Shown here: in pieces, positions 42,217-51,998 of the stretch
How the letters are laid out: each line of letters begins with the position of its first letter
Numbering within the stretch: the stretch's first letter is position 1
From: CAVYUC01 sp963816685
GTDB taxonomy: Bacteria > Bacteroidota > Bacteroidia > Bacteroidales > Prolixibacteraceae
NCBI GenBank assembly: GCA_963816685.1
Contig: CAWFMB010000010.1
Coordinates: 1 to 64,000, forward strand
Reading direction: 5' to 3'
DNA: 64,000 bases
Program-made: the position numbers and the translations under genes
Notes under the pieces: generated by a model
The model's input: the letters and a program-made list of their open reading frames with translations, nothing else
Told to the model about the DNA's origin: nothing
Databases searched by the model: none

Positions 42217-44430
42217 TTATTCTCCGCAGGCGAATTCTTTTAATAATTCACGGACTTCCAAAACATTTTCCATTTTATAACCGGCCTTGGTTTTTGCCAT
42301 TCCCACTTTAATTGTGATAGCATGGTTTGGAATTTCTGAAAACAAAAATTCATCCGTCCAGTCATCGCCAATTGCAACTATGTTCTCGGCCGGAGTATCC
42401 GATAAAACTTTAAGGGCAGCGCGCCCTTTATTTATACCCCTGTTTTTAATTTCGATGACTTTATTCCCTTCCAAAATCTCAAGATTAAGATTCGCAACCA
42501 GGCTGGTCAGTTCATCTTTGAGTTCAATGGCCCGGTTCATTCCCAGTTCCGGATCCGATTTACGATAGTGCCATACCAAACTGTAATTTTTCTCTTCAAT
42601 AAAAGAACCCGGTGTACGATCCACATAAAACTCCAGGGCCGACTTAATACTTTCTTTCCATTCTGCATCCAGATTTTCAATCATTTGCCAATCACTGCCG
42701 GCAGCTCTTACCCAAACACCATGTTCAACAATCAAAGTGTACGGTTTATGCCCGAACCACTCTTCAAATGTTTGTTTATCGCGGCCGCTTATAAGGACTA
42801 CCCTGCTTTTTGGATTGGAGGCAAGTTTATCCAGAATAGCATACAATTCATCATCGGGTCGTGCATGCTTCGGATTGTTCTGAAAACCGGTAAGAGTACC
42901 GTCATAATCAAGAAAAAATATCCGGTTGTTGGAATTGCAAATATCTTCAACAATTTTATCCCGCGAAGTAGGAGTAATCTTTTTGGCAAGGTAGTTTGCT
43001 TCATTCTTCCTTACTTTCTCAAGCCCGTTCAGAAAATCAGTTGCCCATTTTGTAACATCATATCTTTTCAATCTTTGCTGAAGTATCGAATTTCGCTCTA
43101 TTTGCTCCTCCACCGGCATTTCAATAGCCGTTTTTATGGCAGCAGCAATCTGTGATTTGTTGTTGGGGTTAATAATCAGTGCTTCGCTCATTTCTTTTGA
43201 AGCGCCCGCCATTTCACTTAAAATCAGTACTCCGCGCCCATTGGTTTTTGAAGCGATGAATTCTTTGGCAACCAGATTCATTCCGTCTCTGATGGGAGTG
43301 ATTAAAGCAATTTCGCAATAATTATAAAGATCAACAAGATTTTCAAATGGCATTGAGCGGTAGAAATACCAGATTGGAGTGCGGTTGATGGAAGAATATT
43401 CACCGTTAATGCGGCCAACCATTTCATCCACTTCGCTTTTCATTTGCTGATATTGCTCCACTCCAACCCGTGACGGCACAGCCAAAAGAACCAATGTCAC
43501 CTTTTCTCGGTATTCAGGATATTCCTGAAGAAAAAATTCAAAAGCCTCCAACCGGTTAATTAGCCCTTTTGTATAATCCAGCCGGTCAATGGAAAGAATA
43601 AATTTTGTCTCCGGATACAACAGAAAGTAACGTTCAAGTTCTTTGCGCACTTCCGATTTGTCGTGAATTGATTGTTTCTGCGATCGAATAGCAGTTTCCT
43701 GAAATTTGTCATAATCGATTCCCATCGGGAAGTTATCGACTTTAACAATTCGCTGTGGCAGGCTGATTTCATTAATGTTGATATCGTACCCCAGTAAGCG
43801 GCGCACAGAACTCATAAAATGCCTTTCATAATCAAAAGTATGAAAGCCCAGCAAATCGGCACCCAGCATTCCGTTAATTATTTCGATACGCCAGGGAAGT
43901 ATTCGAAATAATTCGTATGAGGGGAAAGGAATGTGCAGAAAAAAACCAATGGTGACATCAGGGAAGCGTTCCTTTATCATTTGCGGCAACAGTAGCAGGT
44001 GATAGTCATGTATCCAGATTTTATCCACGTCTTCCATGTTTTCAGCAATAACATCGGCAAACTTTTGATTTACCTTCTTGTATGCCTGCCATTGTTCCTC
44101 TTCATATTTAACAAATTGAGTGAAATAATGAAAAAGCGGCCAGATGGTTTTATTGCTGAACCCTTCATAATACAACTCCACTTCTTCCTCTGTAAGGTTT
44201 ACATTGATACAATCTTCTTTTTTTAGTTCCTGATTTACTTTTTCTGTTTGCTCCTGCGAAAGTTCTTCCGTATCCACACCCGACCATCCAATCCACAGGC
44301 TGTCCGAAGATTTACTAACAGAATCCATACCGGTGGCAAGACCTCCCACACTGGGAGTTACATCAACCGAATCTTCTGAAATTGAAATTTGAACCGGTAA
44401 TCTATTGGAAATAATTAGAAATCGCTTCAT
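42217..44430 (-). CDS. bifunctional trehalose-6-phosphate synthase/phosphatase
   Basis: The protein is 737 aa. The N-terminal GT20 domain (1-470) has GLATGMDSV, WIHDYHLLLLPQM and SIDRLDYTKGLINR, and makes trehalose-6-phosphate from UDP-glucose and glucose-6-phosphate. The C-terminal HAD phosphatase (about 490-735) has the nucleophile motif FLDYDGTLTGF and the metal motif AIGDDWTDEFLF, and releases trehalose. This is a natural OtsA-OtsB fusion. The next gene, a GH15 enzyme, is divergent with only 86 nt between the start codons, so synthesis and breakdown of trehalose (or a related glucan) may be controlled from one region. Confidence 0.95.
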   Translation of the reverse strand: MKRFLIISNRLPVQISISEDSVDVTPSVGGLATGMDSVSKSSDSLWIGWSGVDTEELSQEQTEKVNQELKKEDCINVNLTEEEVELYYEGFSNKTIWPLFHYFTQFVKYEEEQWQAYKKVNQKFADVIAENMEDVDKIWIHDYHLLLLPQMIKERFPDVTIGFFLHIPFPSYELFRILPWRIEIINGMLGADLLGFHTFDYERHFMSSVRRLLGYDININEISLPQRIVKVDNFPMGIDYDKFQETAIRSQKQSIHDKSEVRKELERYFLLYPETKFILSIDRLDYTKGLINRLEAFEFFLQEYPEYREKVTLVLLAVPSRVGVEQYQQMKSEVDEMVGRINGEYSSINRTPIWYFYRSMPFENLVDLYNYCEIALITPIRDGMNLVAKEFIASKTNGRGVLILSEMAGASKEMSEALIINPNNKSQIAAAIKTAIEMPVEEQIERNSILQQRLKRYDVTKWATDFLNGLEKVRKNEANYLAKKITPTSRDKIVEDICNSNNRIFFLDYDGTLTGFQNNPKHARPDDELYAILDKLASNPKSRVVLISGRDKQTFEEWFGHKPYTLIVEHGVWVRAAGSDWQMIENLDAEWKESIKSALEFYVDRTPGSFIEEKNYSLVWHYRKSDPELGMNRAIELKDELTSLVANLNLEILEGNKVIEIKNRGINKGRAALKVLSDTPAENIVAIGDDWTDEFLFSEIPNHAITIKVGMAKTKAGYKMENVLEVRELLKEFACGE

Positions 44431-44516
44431 ACTTTTTTTATATTTGTTTGCTAACTATAATACGTAAAATTAACCGGAAGTCAAAAAATAAATTTCCAAA
44501 AAACATCAGTTCATTA

Positions 44517-46310
44517 ATGACAAATCTCGATTACGGAATTATCGGAAATTGCAAAAGCGCAGCATTGGTCTCAAAATCAGGAGCAATAGAATGGCTCTGT
44601 CTCCCGGTATTTGATTCTCCCTCAGTTTTTGCTTCACTGTTAGATAAAGAAAAAGGTGGCAGTTTTGATATCATTACTGACGAAAGTTACGAAAGTTCGC
44701 AGCGATATCTGCCAAACACGAATATACTCGCTACAAAGTTTTCAAACGGCACAGATAAATTTGAGGTGTTGGATTTTATGCCGCGCTATTATTATCAAAA
44801 CCGGCGCGACAGTATTTATTCACCTCCCGATTTGGTACGGTACGTAAAATGGAAGGCCGGAAACCCTAAATTTAAGGTTAAATACAATCCGCAATTGGAA
44901 TATGCTGAAAAGAAAACAATAACAAAAGAACATAAGGAATACATTAAAAGCTATACAAGCAACGGTACGTACGATTCACTTTATCTTTATACAAATATGG
45001 ATAAAGGAAAAATTATAAACTGCGACGAAATAACCTTGTCGGGAAATTTATTTTTCCTTGTAAGTTATAATCAAAAGTTGCTGAAACAAACACTTGACCG
45101 GGCCTATTTGAAATTGCAGCGTACCAAAGTCTACTGGTTGAACTGGTCCGAAGAGACCCACAAATTCAACAAATACAATAAGGAGATTTTGCGCAGTGCA
45201 CTTGTACTTAAATTATTAAGCTATGATAAAACCGGCGCTGTTTTGGCTGCTGCCACTACTTCGCTACCCGAATCACTTGGCGAAATCCGTAACTGGGATT
45301 ACCGGTTCTGCTGGCTCCGCGATGCTTCGATGGTAATAAAAGTAATTACCAAATTAGGCCACTGGCGAAGTGCAGCACGATTTATGAATTTTATCATCGA
45401 TGTAGTTTCCGACAAGGATGAGAAAATACAAATCATGTACGGCATCAACAGGGAGAAAAATCTGAAGGAAAGAATCCTGACTCACCTTTCAGGTTATGCC
45501 GACAGTGCCCCGGTGCGTGTTGGAAATGCTGCATACAAACAAAAACAGCACGATATTTACGGCATTTTAATGGATGTTATTTACCAGCAGTTTAACCTGT
45601 TTGATGTGTCACTGCAAAACAGCGAGGAATTGTGGACAATTACACGAAGTATTGTCAGAATTGTAGGTAATAACTGGCAAAACCCTGATCGGGGAATCTG
45701 GGAAATCAGAAACGAACAGCGCCATTTTACTTTTTCAAAGTTGTTGTGCTGGGTAGCTGTCGACAGGGCAATTAAAGTAGCCGATCTTATCGACAGGCAG
45801 GAATATGTGGAAGAATGGACAAAACTACGGGAAGATATCCGCGAAAATATTCTTAAAAACGCATGGAATGAAAAATTAAAAGCATTTACCCAGGCATATT
45901 ATTCTGACGATTTGGATGCATCTACCTTGCTAATGGATTCATTTGGATTTATTGATGCAACCGATGAACGCTATATCAGCACAGTAAAAGTTACGAAAAA
46001 AGAACTTTGCCGCAACGGATTAATGTACCGCTATAAAAACCGCGACGACTTTGGTTTGCCAACTTCATCATTTACTATCTGTACATTCTGGATGATTCAG
46101 GCTCTGTTTAACATTGGTGAAAGGAAAGAAGCAAAAACGATGTTCGACCAATTGCTTTCATACAGTAATCATTTGGGAATATTTAGCGAAGATATCGATT
46201 TCGACAGCAAACGCCTTTTGGGAAACTTTCCGCAGGCTTACTCGCACCTGGGATTAATTGAAACAGCCATGCTTTTTTCAGAAGATATCCAGTTACAGGA
46301 TGAAATTTAA
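44517..46310 (+). CDS. GH15 family glycosidase (trehalase or glucoamylase-like)
   Basis: The protein is 597 aa from the ATG at 44517 (MTNLDYGIIGNCKSAALVSK), the standard start for this subfamily; an upstream TTG is unlikely. There is no signal peptide, so it is cytosolic. The (alpha/alpha)6 barrel has IRNWDYRFCWLRDASM with the catalytic-acid region downstream, and FSEDIDFDSKRLLGNFPQAY, which carries the catalytic base Glu and the NFPQAYSH block. Next to a trehalose synthase it is most likely a GH15 trehalase, though glucoamylase activity is possible. Confidence 0.9.
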   Translation: MTNLDYGIIGNCKSAALVSKSGAIEWLCLPVFDSPSVFASLLDKEKGGSFDIITDESYESSQRYLPNTNILATKFSNGTDKFEVLDFMPRYYYQNRRDSIYSPPDLVRYVKWKAGNPKFKVKYNPQLEYAEKKTITKEHKEYIKSYTSNGTYDSLYLYTNMDKGKIINCDEITLSGNLFFLVSYNQKLLKQTLDRAYLKLQRTKVYWLNWSEETHKFNKYNKEILRSALVLKLLSYDKTGAVLAAATTSLPESLGEIRNWDYRFCWLRDASMVIKVITKLGHWRSAARFMNFIIDVVSDKDEKIQIMYGINREKNLKERILTHLSGYADSAPVRVGNAAYKQKQHDIYGILMDVIYQQFNLFDVSLQNSEELWTITRSIVRIVGNNWQNPDRGIWEIRNEQRHFTFSKLLCWVAVDRAIKVADLIDRQEYVEEWTKLREDIRENILKNAWNEKLKAFTQAYYSDDLDASTLLMDSFGFIDATDERYISTVKVTKKELCRNGLMYRYKNRDDFGLPTSSFTICTFWMIQALFNIGERKEAKTMFDQLLSYSNHLGIFSEDIDFDSKRLLGNFPQAYSHLGLIETAMLFSEDIQLQDEI

Positions 46311-46393
46311 ACATTCTGATGGTATTAACTGACACATAAAACATTTTACGCCCTATTCTGTTTAATTATTTCAGCAAATTGATTAAACAGAAT

Positions 46394-46864
46394 ATGGCAT
46401 TTTACCAGTTGCACACCCAACAAAAAATTCCGGCTCCTCTTGATGAAGTTTGGGAATTTATTTCGTCGCCTCAAAATCTAAAAGTGATTACTCCTGAATA
46501 TATGGGTTTTGATATTGTTTCGAAAAACCTTCCCGAAAAAATGTATCCGGGAATGATAATCAGTTACAAGGTGAGCCCGGTTTTTAGGATTAAAATGAAT
46601 TGGGTTACTGAAATCACACAAGTAAAAGAAAAAGAATATTTTATCGACGAACAACGCAGCGGCCCCTATTCGATGTGGCACCACCAGCATAAAATTGAAC
46701 CTGTTGAAGGAGGTGTGCTGATGACTGATATTGTTTCATACAAACCACCATTTGGTTTTCTGGGACGAATTGCCAACTCGTTACTTATCAAAAACCAGCT
46801 GAAGGAAATTTTCGATTACCGGAAAACGGCACTTGAAAAGCGGTTTGGAGTTTGGATAGTCTGA
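46394..46864 (+). CDS. SRPBCC (polyketide-cyclase-like) protein
   Basis: The protein is 156 aa from the ATG at 46394. The START/SRPBCC fold starts FYQLHTQQKIPAPLDEVWEF and contains KMNWVTEITQVKEKEYFIDE, GPYSMWHHQHKIEPVEGG and LMTDIVSYKPPFGFLGRIAN, the COG4276 pattern. It is a probable ligand-binding or cyclase-like protein of unknown substrate. It is downstream of and same-strand with the GH15 gene at a distance of 83 nt, and may be in the same transcript. Confidence 0.8.
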   Translation: MAFYQLHTQQKIPAPLDEVWEFISSPQNLKVITPEYMGFDIVSKNLPEKMYPGMIISYKVSPVFRIKMNWVTEITQVKEKEYFIDEQRSGPYSMWHHQHKIEPVEGGVLMTDIVSYKPPFGFLGRIANSLLIKNQLKEIFDYRKTALEKRFGVWIV

Positions 46865-46871
46865 AGTCTGA

Positions 46872-47127
46872 TTATCTGTGGACATCTTTACGATGCCCAA
46901 TTCTAATTACTCTTACTGTAAGTATCTTTTCATGAATATCGTATAAAATCCTGTAATTACCTTGTTTTAAACGATAACCTGACCTTACTTTCAATTTTTC
47001 ATATCCATGTGGGCGAGGATTTTTAGCAAGTTTTAATAATTTTAGATTTTATAGCCTGATAATCTTTGGGAGGTAAAACTTGTATTTGATTTATTGCGCT
47101 ACGTAAAATTTTAACTCTATATGTCAT
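46872..47127 (-). pseudogene. frameshifted RelE/ParE-type toxin (module 2)
   Basis: The ATG at 47125-47127 gives MTYRVKILRSAINQIQVLPP and KDYQAIKSKIIKTC then stop. Removing one base in the run near 47030-47034 restores LKLAKNPRPHGYEKLKVRSG, YRLKQGNYRILYDIHEK and ILTVRVIRIGHRKDVHR with a stop at 46872. This is a clean ParE/RelE-type fold (GYRLKQGNYRILYDI, RIGHRKDV). As in module 1 the break is one base in an A/T run. Confidence 0.75.
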
Positions 47128-47258
47128 TGCGTTTTGCTTCTATTTCTTTAAAAGCCTCTTCTGCAACTATACCCTCTTCTATTATCCCTGTAATCTTTAA
47201 CTGGCAAAATAACGCATACTTTATTTCCTTTAGCATCAGTATTATATTGTGTTTCCAT
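47117..47258 (-). pseudogene. decayed antitoxin partner (module 2)
   Basis: The ATG at 47256-47258 gives METQYNTDAKGNKVCVILPV and KDYRD, the start of a Phd/prevent-host-death-like antitoxin. The frame then shifts near 47175-47185 and resumes as IIEEGIVAEEAFKEIEAKRN with a stop at 47117-47119. It is shorter than usual for such antitoxins, so bases are also missing between KDYRD and IIEEG. The 3' end overlaps the toxin ATG by 11 nt, as in live modules. Confidence 0.7.
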
Positions 47259-47388
47259 AATTTAACTTCTTTATTAATTCTGTTTATGTAACGAATTTAA
47301 ATAAATTTTTCATTGCTGTCCGGTGAAATTAAAAATGAATAATCGGAATTATTGCTAATTTGCATCCTGAACCAACGAATCAGAATAA

Positions 47389-49557
47389 ATGATAAAATTA
47401 CTGTCCTTGTCTGTCCTTTTTATAGTAATCCGTTTAACTGCTTTTTCTGCTGATAAAAATGTAAATCTTATTTATACCAGCGAATCCCCGGTGTTGAAAT
47501 ACGGGGTTAACCGATTGAGTAATCACCTCGAAAATGCCGGTATTACCGTTTTACAAAACAACAGCAGTAAAAACAATTTTGAAGTCCGCATTTTAACTTC
47601 AGGCGAAAATTCAAATCCGGAACTTCAGAAATTGTATTCTGATAATAATACGGGAATTGAATCGAATGGATATAAATTAATTTTAGGTCAGCGTTCCGTA
47701 AATATCATCAGTAAAAACGACAAAGGTTGTTTGTACGGGATTATGGACTTGATTGAACAACTTGGAAATGAATGTGATTTAACAACCCTGGAAGAAAGGC
47801 ATGTAAATCCTGCACTGTCGTTCCGTGCAATAAAATTTAACCTGCCATGGTCGCCTTATCGGCCGGGACCTGCAACTGAACTACACATTGAAACCTGCCG
47901 TGATTTAAACTTCTGGGAAGCATTTCTCGATATGATGGTGAAAAACCGTTTTAATGCATTAACACTTTGGAATACCCATCCTTTTCCATTTATGATAAGG
48001 ACTGAAAACTTTCCAAAAGCAACTCCATTTAACGATGCCGAACTGGAGGAATGGAAAACGTTTTGGAAATCACTGTTCAAAATGGCAAAAGAACGCGGCA
48101 TTGAAACTTACCTTGTCAACTGGAACATTGTGGTCTCACCCGAATTTGCAGAAAACTACGGTGCAGAAATTCATGACGACCGGTCGGAACTGGTTAAAAA
48201 ATATACCCGCGAATCGGTAACTCAGCTTATTAATGAATACCCTAACCTCACCGGAATGGGCGTTACCCTTGCCGACTGGATGGGCAACTGGGGCGATAAC
48301 CTGATGACGCCAAAAGAACGCGAAGACTGGATTGAGCAAACATTTGTGGAAGGGATGAAACAAGCCAACCGGAAAATAAAGTTCATTCACAGGGCGGTGC
48401 TTGCCGGCGATCCAAAAGAAATGCAACGGGTAATCGACAATGCCGGTTTACCTGACAAAACAATTGTGGAAGTGAAATTTAACTGGTCGCACGGGCACTC
48501 CACACCCAACCTTGCAATTACCCATGCCAACGATGAAGGAACAATTATGAGCGATCTGTGGGAACCAAAACCGGATAATTATTTTATCGCGTGGACTATC
48601 CGGAACGAGGACTTTTTTGTGCTGCGCTGGGGTGAACCCGATTTTATCCGCAATCACATCGCAACTAACAACCACGATTATGTGGATGGTTATTTTGTAG
48701 GTTCCGAAGGATACATCCCTGCAAAAGATTATTCTCAAATTCCCGGCCCTGAAAAAACATGGAATTATGCATTCGAAAAACAGTGGATGTTCTACCATCT
48801 GTGGGGCAGGTTGCTTTACAATCCGGATGCTTCGGACAAAACACTGGCCAAAGAAATTACAAACCGGTATAAAAATATCAATCCGAAAAGCCTGTTAAAA
48901 GCCTATTCACTTGCATCGCAGGTGCCGTTGGAAATCGCATCGTTTTATAAGGGAACCTGGGATTTTACACTGTACAGCGAAGGATTCCTGGCGCCGTGGC
49001 AAAATGGTTTCGACGACAAAAAATCGCCGTTCATTTCCATTGAAGAATTCATCAAACATGAAACACTCGAACCCGCTTATTTAAGTATCAGCGAATATTG
49101 TAAACTTAAAAATGAAGGTCAACCGATTGCTGATACATATACCACTCCGCCGGAACTGGCGCTGAAAGTAAATGAAAACTGCACCAATGCACTGGCCATT
49201 ATTGAAAAACTGCGCTTACCGGGCAATTCCCCAACATTGGATTCGGAACTGGATGATTTGGCAACCTGGTGCCAGCTTGGCTATTATTTTGCTGACAAAC
49301 TGGAAGCAGGTGTTGCCCTTGAAATGTACAATCTTACAGGAAACTGCCAGCATAAACAGCAGGCCATTGAATTTGCAGAAAAGGGATTTACCCATTGGAA
49401 AAATGTTGTTGCGTTAACTGCCGGTCGATACAAGTCAATGCCTTATGTAAGCTTTGGTCACCATGAACCCCGCTGGCCGGATTTCGATAACTTTCACTGG
49501 TCGGAATTCCTGGATGATGTTAAAGCAGATATCGATTACATAAAAAATCAAAACTAA
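47389..49557 (+). CDS. GH20/GH67-like exported glycosidase, unassigned
   Basis: The protein is 722 aa with a signal peptide (LSLSVLFIVIRLTAFS). Residues about 20-130 look like the N-terminal alpha/beta domain shared by GH20, GH67 and GH84 enzymes (NGYKLILGQRSVNIISKNDK, GCLYGIMDLIEQLG). A TIM-barrel-like region follows, with MMVKNRFNALTLWNTHPFPF, GIETYLVNWNIVVSPEF and LTGMGVTLADWMGNWGDN, and acidic residues at strand ends (IRNEDFF). The exact family and substrate are unclear; an alpha-glucuronidase-like or hexosaminidase-like role is possible. The stop is 3 nt before the next gene. Confidence 0.75.
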   Translation: MIKLLSLSVLFIVIRLTAFSADKNVNLIYTSESPVLKYGVNRLSNHLENAGITVLQNNSSKNNFEVRILTSGENSNPELQKLYSDNNTGIESNGYKLILGQRSVNIISKNDKGCLYGIMDLIEQLGNECDLTTLEERHVNPALSFRAIKFNLPWSPYRPGPATELHIETCRDLNFWEAFLDMMVKNRFNALTLWNTHPFPFMIRTENFPKATPFNDAELEEWKTFWKSLFKMAKERGIETYLVNWNIVVSPEFAENYGAEIHDDRSELVKKYTRESVTQLINEYPNLTGMGVTLADWMGNWGDNLMTPKEREDWIEQTFVEGMKQANRKIKFIHRAVLAGDPKEMQRVIDNAGLPDKTIVEVKFNWSHGHSTPNLAITHANDEGTIMSDLWEPKPDNYFIAWTIRNEDFFVLRWGEPDFIRNHIATNNHDYVDGYFVGSEGYIPAKDYSQIPGPEKTWNYAFEKQWMFYHLWGRLLYNPDASDKTLAKEITNRYKNINPKSLLKAYSLASQVPLEIASFYKGTWDFTLYSEGFLAPWQNGFDDKKSPFISIEEFIKHETLEPAYLSISEYCKLKNEGQPIADTYTTPPELALKVNENCTNALAIIEKLRLPGNSPTLDSELDDLATWCQLGYYFADKLEAGVALEMYNLTGNCQHKQQAIEFAEKGFTHWKNVVALTAGRYKSMPYVSFGHHEPRWPDFDNFHWSEFLDDVKADIDYIKNQN

Positions 49558-49560
49558 ATC

Positions 49561-50595
49561 ATGAAAAAAAATTTATTGCTCCTTTCGTTGATTTCAGCTA
49601 TTTGGGTAAGCTGCTCAGTACCCTCTCCAAACGGATGTTTCCCCGAAGACAAACTGCCGGATTATATTACACCGCTCACTGATTTTGGACAACGTTCTGA
49701 ATGGTCGCTGGATGGCACAAAAGTATTTTTTGTTGACAGCGCCGGTGGCGATGCCTGGATGGTGGATATCAAAACAAAAAAGCCGGTAAAAATTACAAAA
49801 CCTGAATATCGGCCGGAAGGGCACGGATACTACCGGATAGTAATGATGGCAAACGGTGATTTGCTGCTCACCTGTGGCCCTGAGCGACACACCCTTTATT
49901 TTCAGGTACTGGATAAAAGCCTGAAAAATCCGCCGGTAACTATTGATGAACCGGTGGATGAAGGTCCTGCTGTTTCGCGTAAGAACATGAAAATTGCCTG
50001 GACACCCCATCAAAAAGAAATATGGATAGCCGACGTTGTTTATAAAAACAATGTTCCTGCGTTCAAAAACAAAAAGAAAATCGTGGACAATACCAATGTG
50101 GTTGTGGATGGTGTAAAATACGAAGACATTCTCGAACCGCAGAATTTCAGGCCGCCGGAGGAGAACGAACTGATTTGGTCGCAATATGGGAACGACGAAC
50201 GCGGAGTTTTTACAAGCGAAACAATGGGCGTAGATTTGCAAACGGGCAAATTGGTCAACTACTCCAAAGCACCCGGGCAATACGACGAGCCGGAAGGAAT
50301 TTTCCCTGATGGAGAATATTCACTGATCGAATGTGACCGGCACGAACGAAAAGGGACAAGCCATATCGATATTTACAAACTGAAACTCGATGGTACCGGC
50401 AAAAATTTCGAACGGCTCACTTATTTCAGCAATGTGGAAGGTTACCGCTCTTCAAACCCTGTTGTGCGCGATGACGGTAAAATGATGGCATTCCAGGCAT
50501 CGGTTTCAGGATCGGCTGCGGGTGCAGGTTGCGGGATTTACCTGTTCGATTTCGAAAAATTCAATCGCGAAAAGAACTTACCCTCCGAAAATTAA
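49561..50595 (+). CDS. beta-propeller (TolB/WD40-like) lipoprotein
   Basis: The protein is 344 aa with the lipobox AIWVSCSV. A six-bladed propeller of the TolB/PD40 type is suggested by repeats such as DFGQRSEWSLDGTKVFFVD, GPAVSRKNMKIAWTPHQKEI and RSSNPVVRDDGKMMAFQASV. It starts 3 nt after the stop of the glycosidase gene, so the two form an operon and probably act on the same substrate outside the cytosol. Similar propellers in Bacteroidota include polysaccharide lyases and binding proteins; no catalytic residues can be named. Confidence 0.8.
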   Translation: MKKNLLLLSLISAIWVSCSVPSPNGCFPEDKLPDYITPLTDFGQRSEWSLDGTKVFFVDSAGGDAWMVDIKTKKPVKITKPEYRPEGHGYYRIVMMANGDLLLTCGPERHTLYFQVLDKSLKNPPVTIDEPVDEGPAVSRKNMKIAWTPHQKEIWIADVVYKNNVPAFKNKKKIVDNTNVVVDGVKYEDILEPQNFRPPEENELIWSQYGNDERGVFTSETMGVDLQTGKLVNYSKAPGQYDEPEGIFPDGEYSLIECDRHERKGTSHIDIYKLKLDGTGKNFERLTYFSNVEGYRSSNPVVRDDGKMMAFQASVSGSAAGAGCGIYLFDFEKFNREKNLPSEN

Positions 50596-50641
50596 TTTTT
50601 AGCTTTGACTTTTAATTGAACAGAAACTGAAGGAGAAAAAA

Positions 50642-51913
50642 ATGAGTAACCAGCCGCTGGCAGAACGATTGCGCCCGAAAACCCTGGAGGATTACATCGG
50701 GCAGGAACATTTGGTGGGGAAAAATGCGGTGTTGCGAAAAATGATTGAATCGGGCAACCTGTCGTCACTGATTTTATGGGGCCCCCCGGGAGTCGGAAAA
50801 ACCACACTGGCGAGGATTATCGCCAATACACTGGAACGGCCGTTTCACAGTTTAAGCGCTATTAATTCGGGCGTAAAGGATATCCGCGAAGTAATTGAAA
50901 AAGCAAGAAAGCAACAGTTCTTTAACCGTCCTAATCCAATACTGTTTATCGACGAAATTCACCGGTTCAGCAAATCTCAGCAGGACTCGCTGCTGGGCGC
51001 CGTGGAAGACGGAACAATAACACTAATTGGCGCTACAACCGAAAACCCGTCGTTTGAGGTCATCTCCCCGCTCCTTTCACGTTGTCAGGTGTATATTCTG
51101 AAATCTCTCGATAAAAAGGATTTATTGAAGATAGTTGATTTGGCATTAACAAAAGACACTGAACTGAAATCAAAAAAAATTAAAGTTAAGGAGGATCATG
51201 CGCTGTTACGTTATTCCGGTGGCGATGCCCGAAAGTTGTTGAACGTTCTTGAATTGGTTGCGATTTCCGAAGAAGGTGAGAAAATTGAAATTACAAACGA
51301 AAAAGTAACTGATCGCCTGCAGAAGAACCTGGCTCTTTACGATAAAAAAGGCGAAATGCACTACGACATCATTTCGGCATTTATCAAAAGTGTAAGGGGC
51401 AGCGATCCCGATGCCGCGGTATATTGGCTCGCACGAATGATTGAAGGTGGCGAAGATGTGAAATTTATTGCCCGGCGACTGCTGATTCTGGCTGCTGAAG
51501 ATATTGGTCTTGCCAATCCGAATGCACTTCTGCTCGCACAGGGAACTTTTGATGCAGTGCACCAGATTGGATATCCCGAAGCACGGATTATTCTTTCGGA
51601 ATGCACCATATATCTTGCTACTTCACCTAAAAGCAACTCGGCCTATTCTGCCATTGATGAAGCAATTGCTCTGGTGAAAAAAACAGGTGATTTACCCGTA
51701 CCACTTCACATCCGTAACGCTCCCACCAAACTGATGAAAGAAATCGGCTACGGGAAAGACTACAAATATGCCCATTCTTACGAAAACAATTTTACCGAAC
51801 AGGATTTCCTTCCGAAAGAGATAAAAAATGAACGGATATATCATCCGCAGAATAATCCACTGGAATCTAAAATTCTGGAGCGATTGAAAAACTGGTGGGG
51901 AAAACGGTTTTGA
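50642..51913 (+). CDS. rarA: replication-associated recombination protein A (RarA/MgsA)
   Basis: The protein is 423 aa, an AAA+ ATPase with Walker A GPPGVGKTT (residues 47-55), Walker B ILFIDEIHRFSKSQQD and sensor-1 TLIGATTENPSFEV, followed by an arginine-finger region LLSRCQVYIL. The C-terminal tetramerisation domain has RGSDPDAAVYWLARMIEGGE and EDIGLANPNAL. It acts at stalled replication forks with SSB. It begins 46 nt after the propeller gene and is likely its own unit. Confidence 0.95.
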   Translation: MSNQPLAERLRPKTLEDYIGQEHLVGKNAVLRKMIESGNLSSLILWGPPGVGKTTLARIIANTLERPFHSLSAINSGVKDIREVIEKARKQQFFNRPNPILFIDEIHRFSKSQQDSLLGAVEDGTITLIGATTENPSFEVISPLLSRCQVYILKSLDKKDLLKIVDLALTKDTELKSKKIKVKEDHALLRYSGGDARKLLNVLELVAISEEGEKIEITNEKVTDRLQKNLALYDKKGEMHYDIISAFIKSVRGSDPDAAVYWLARMIEGGEDVKFIARRLLILAAEDIGLANPNALLLAQGTFDAVHQIGYPEARIILSECTIYLATSPKSNSAYSAIDEAIALVKKTGDLPVPLHIRNAPTKLMKEIGYGKDYKYAHSYENNFTEQDFLPKEIKNERIYHPQNNPLESKILERLKNWWGKRF

Positions 51914-51998
51914 GCGTGATGAATCGCAGTCTCAGTTTTCAGTCACAGGATTCGTGTAAAAATCATCTTACGGCAACGGATTCATAGATATTCTCTAA

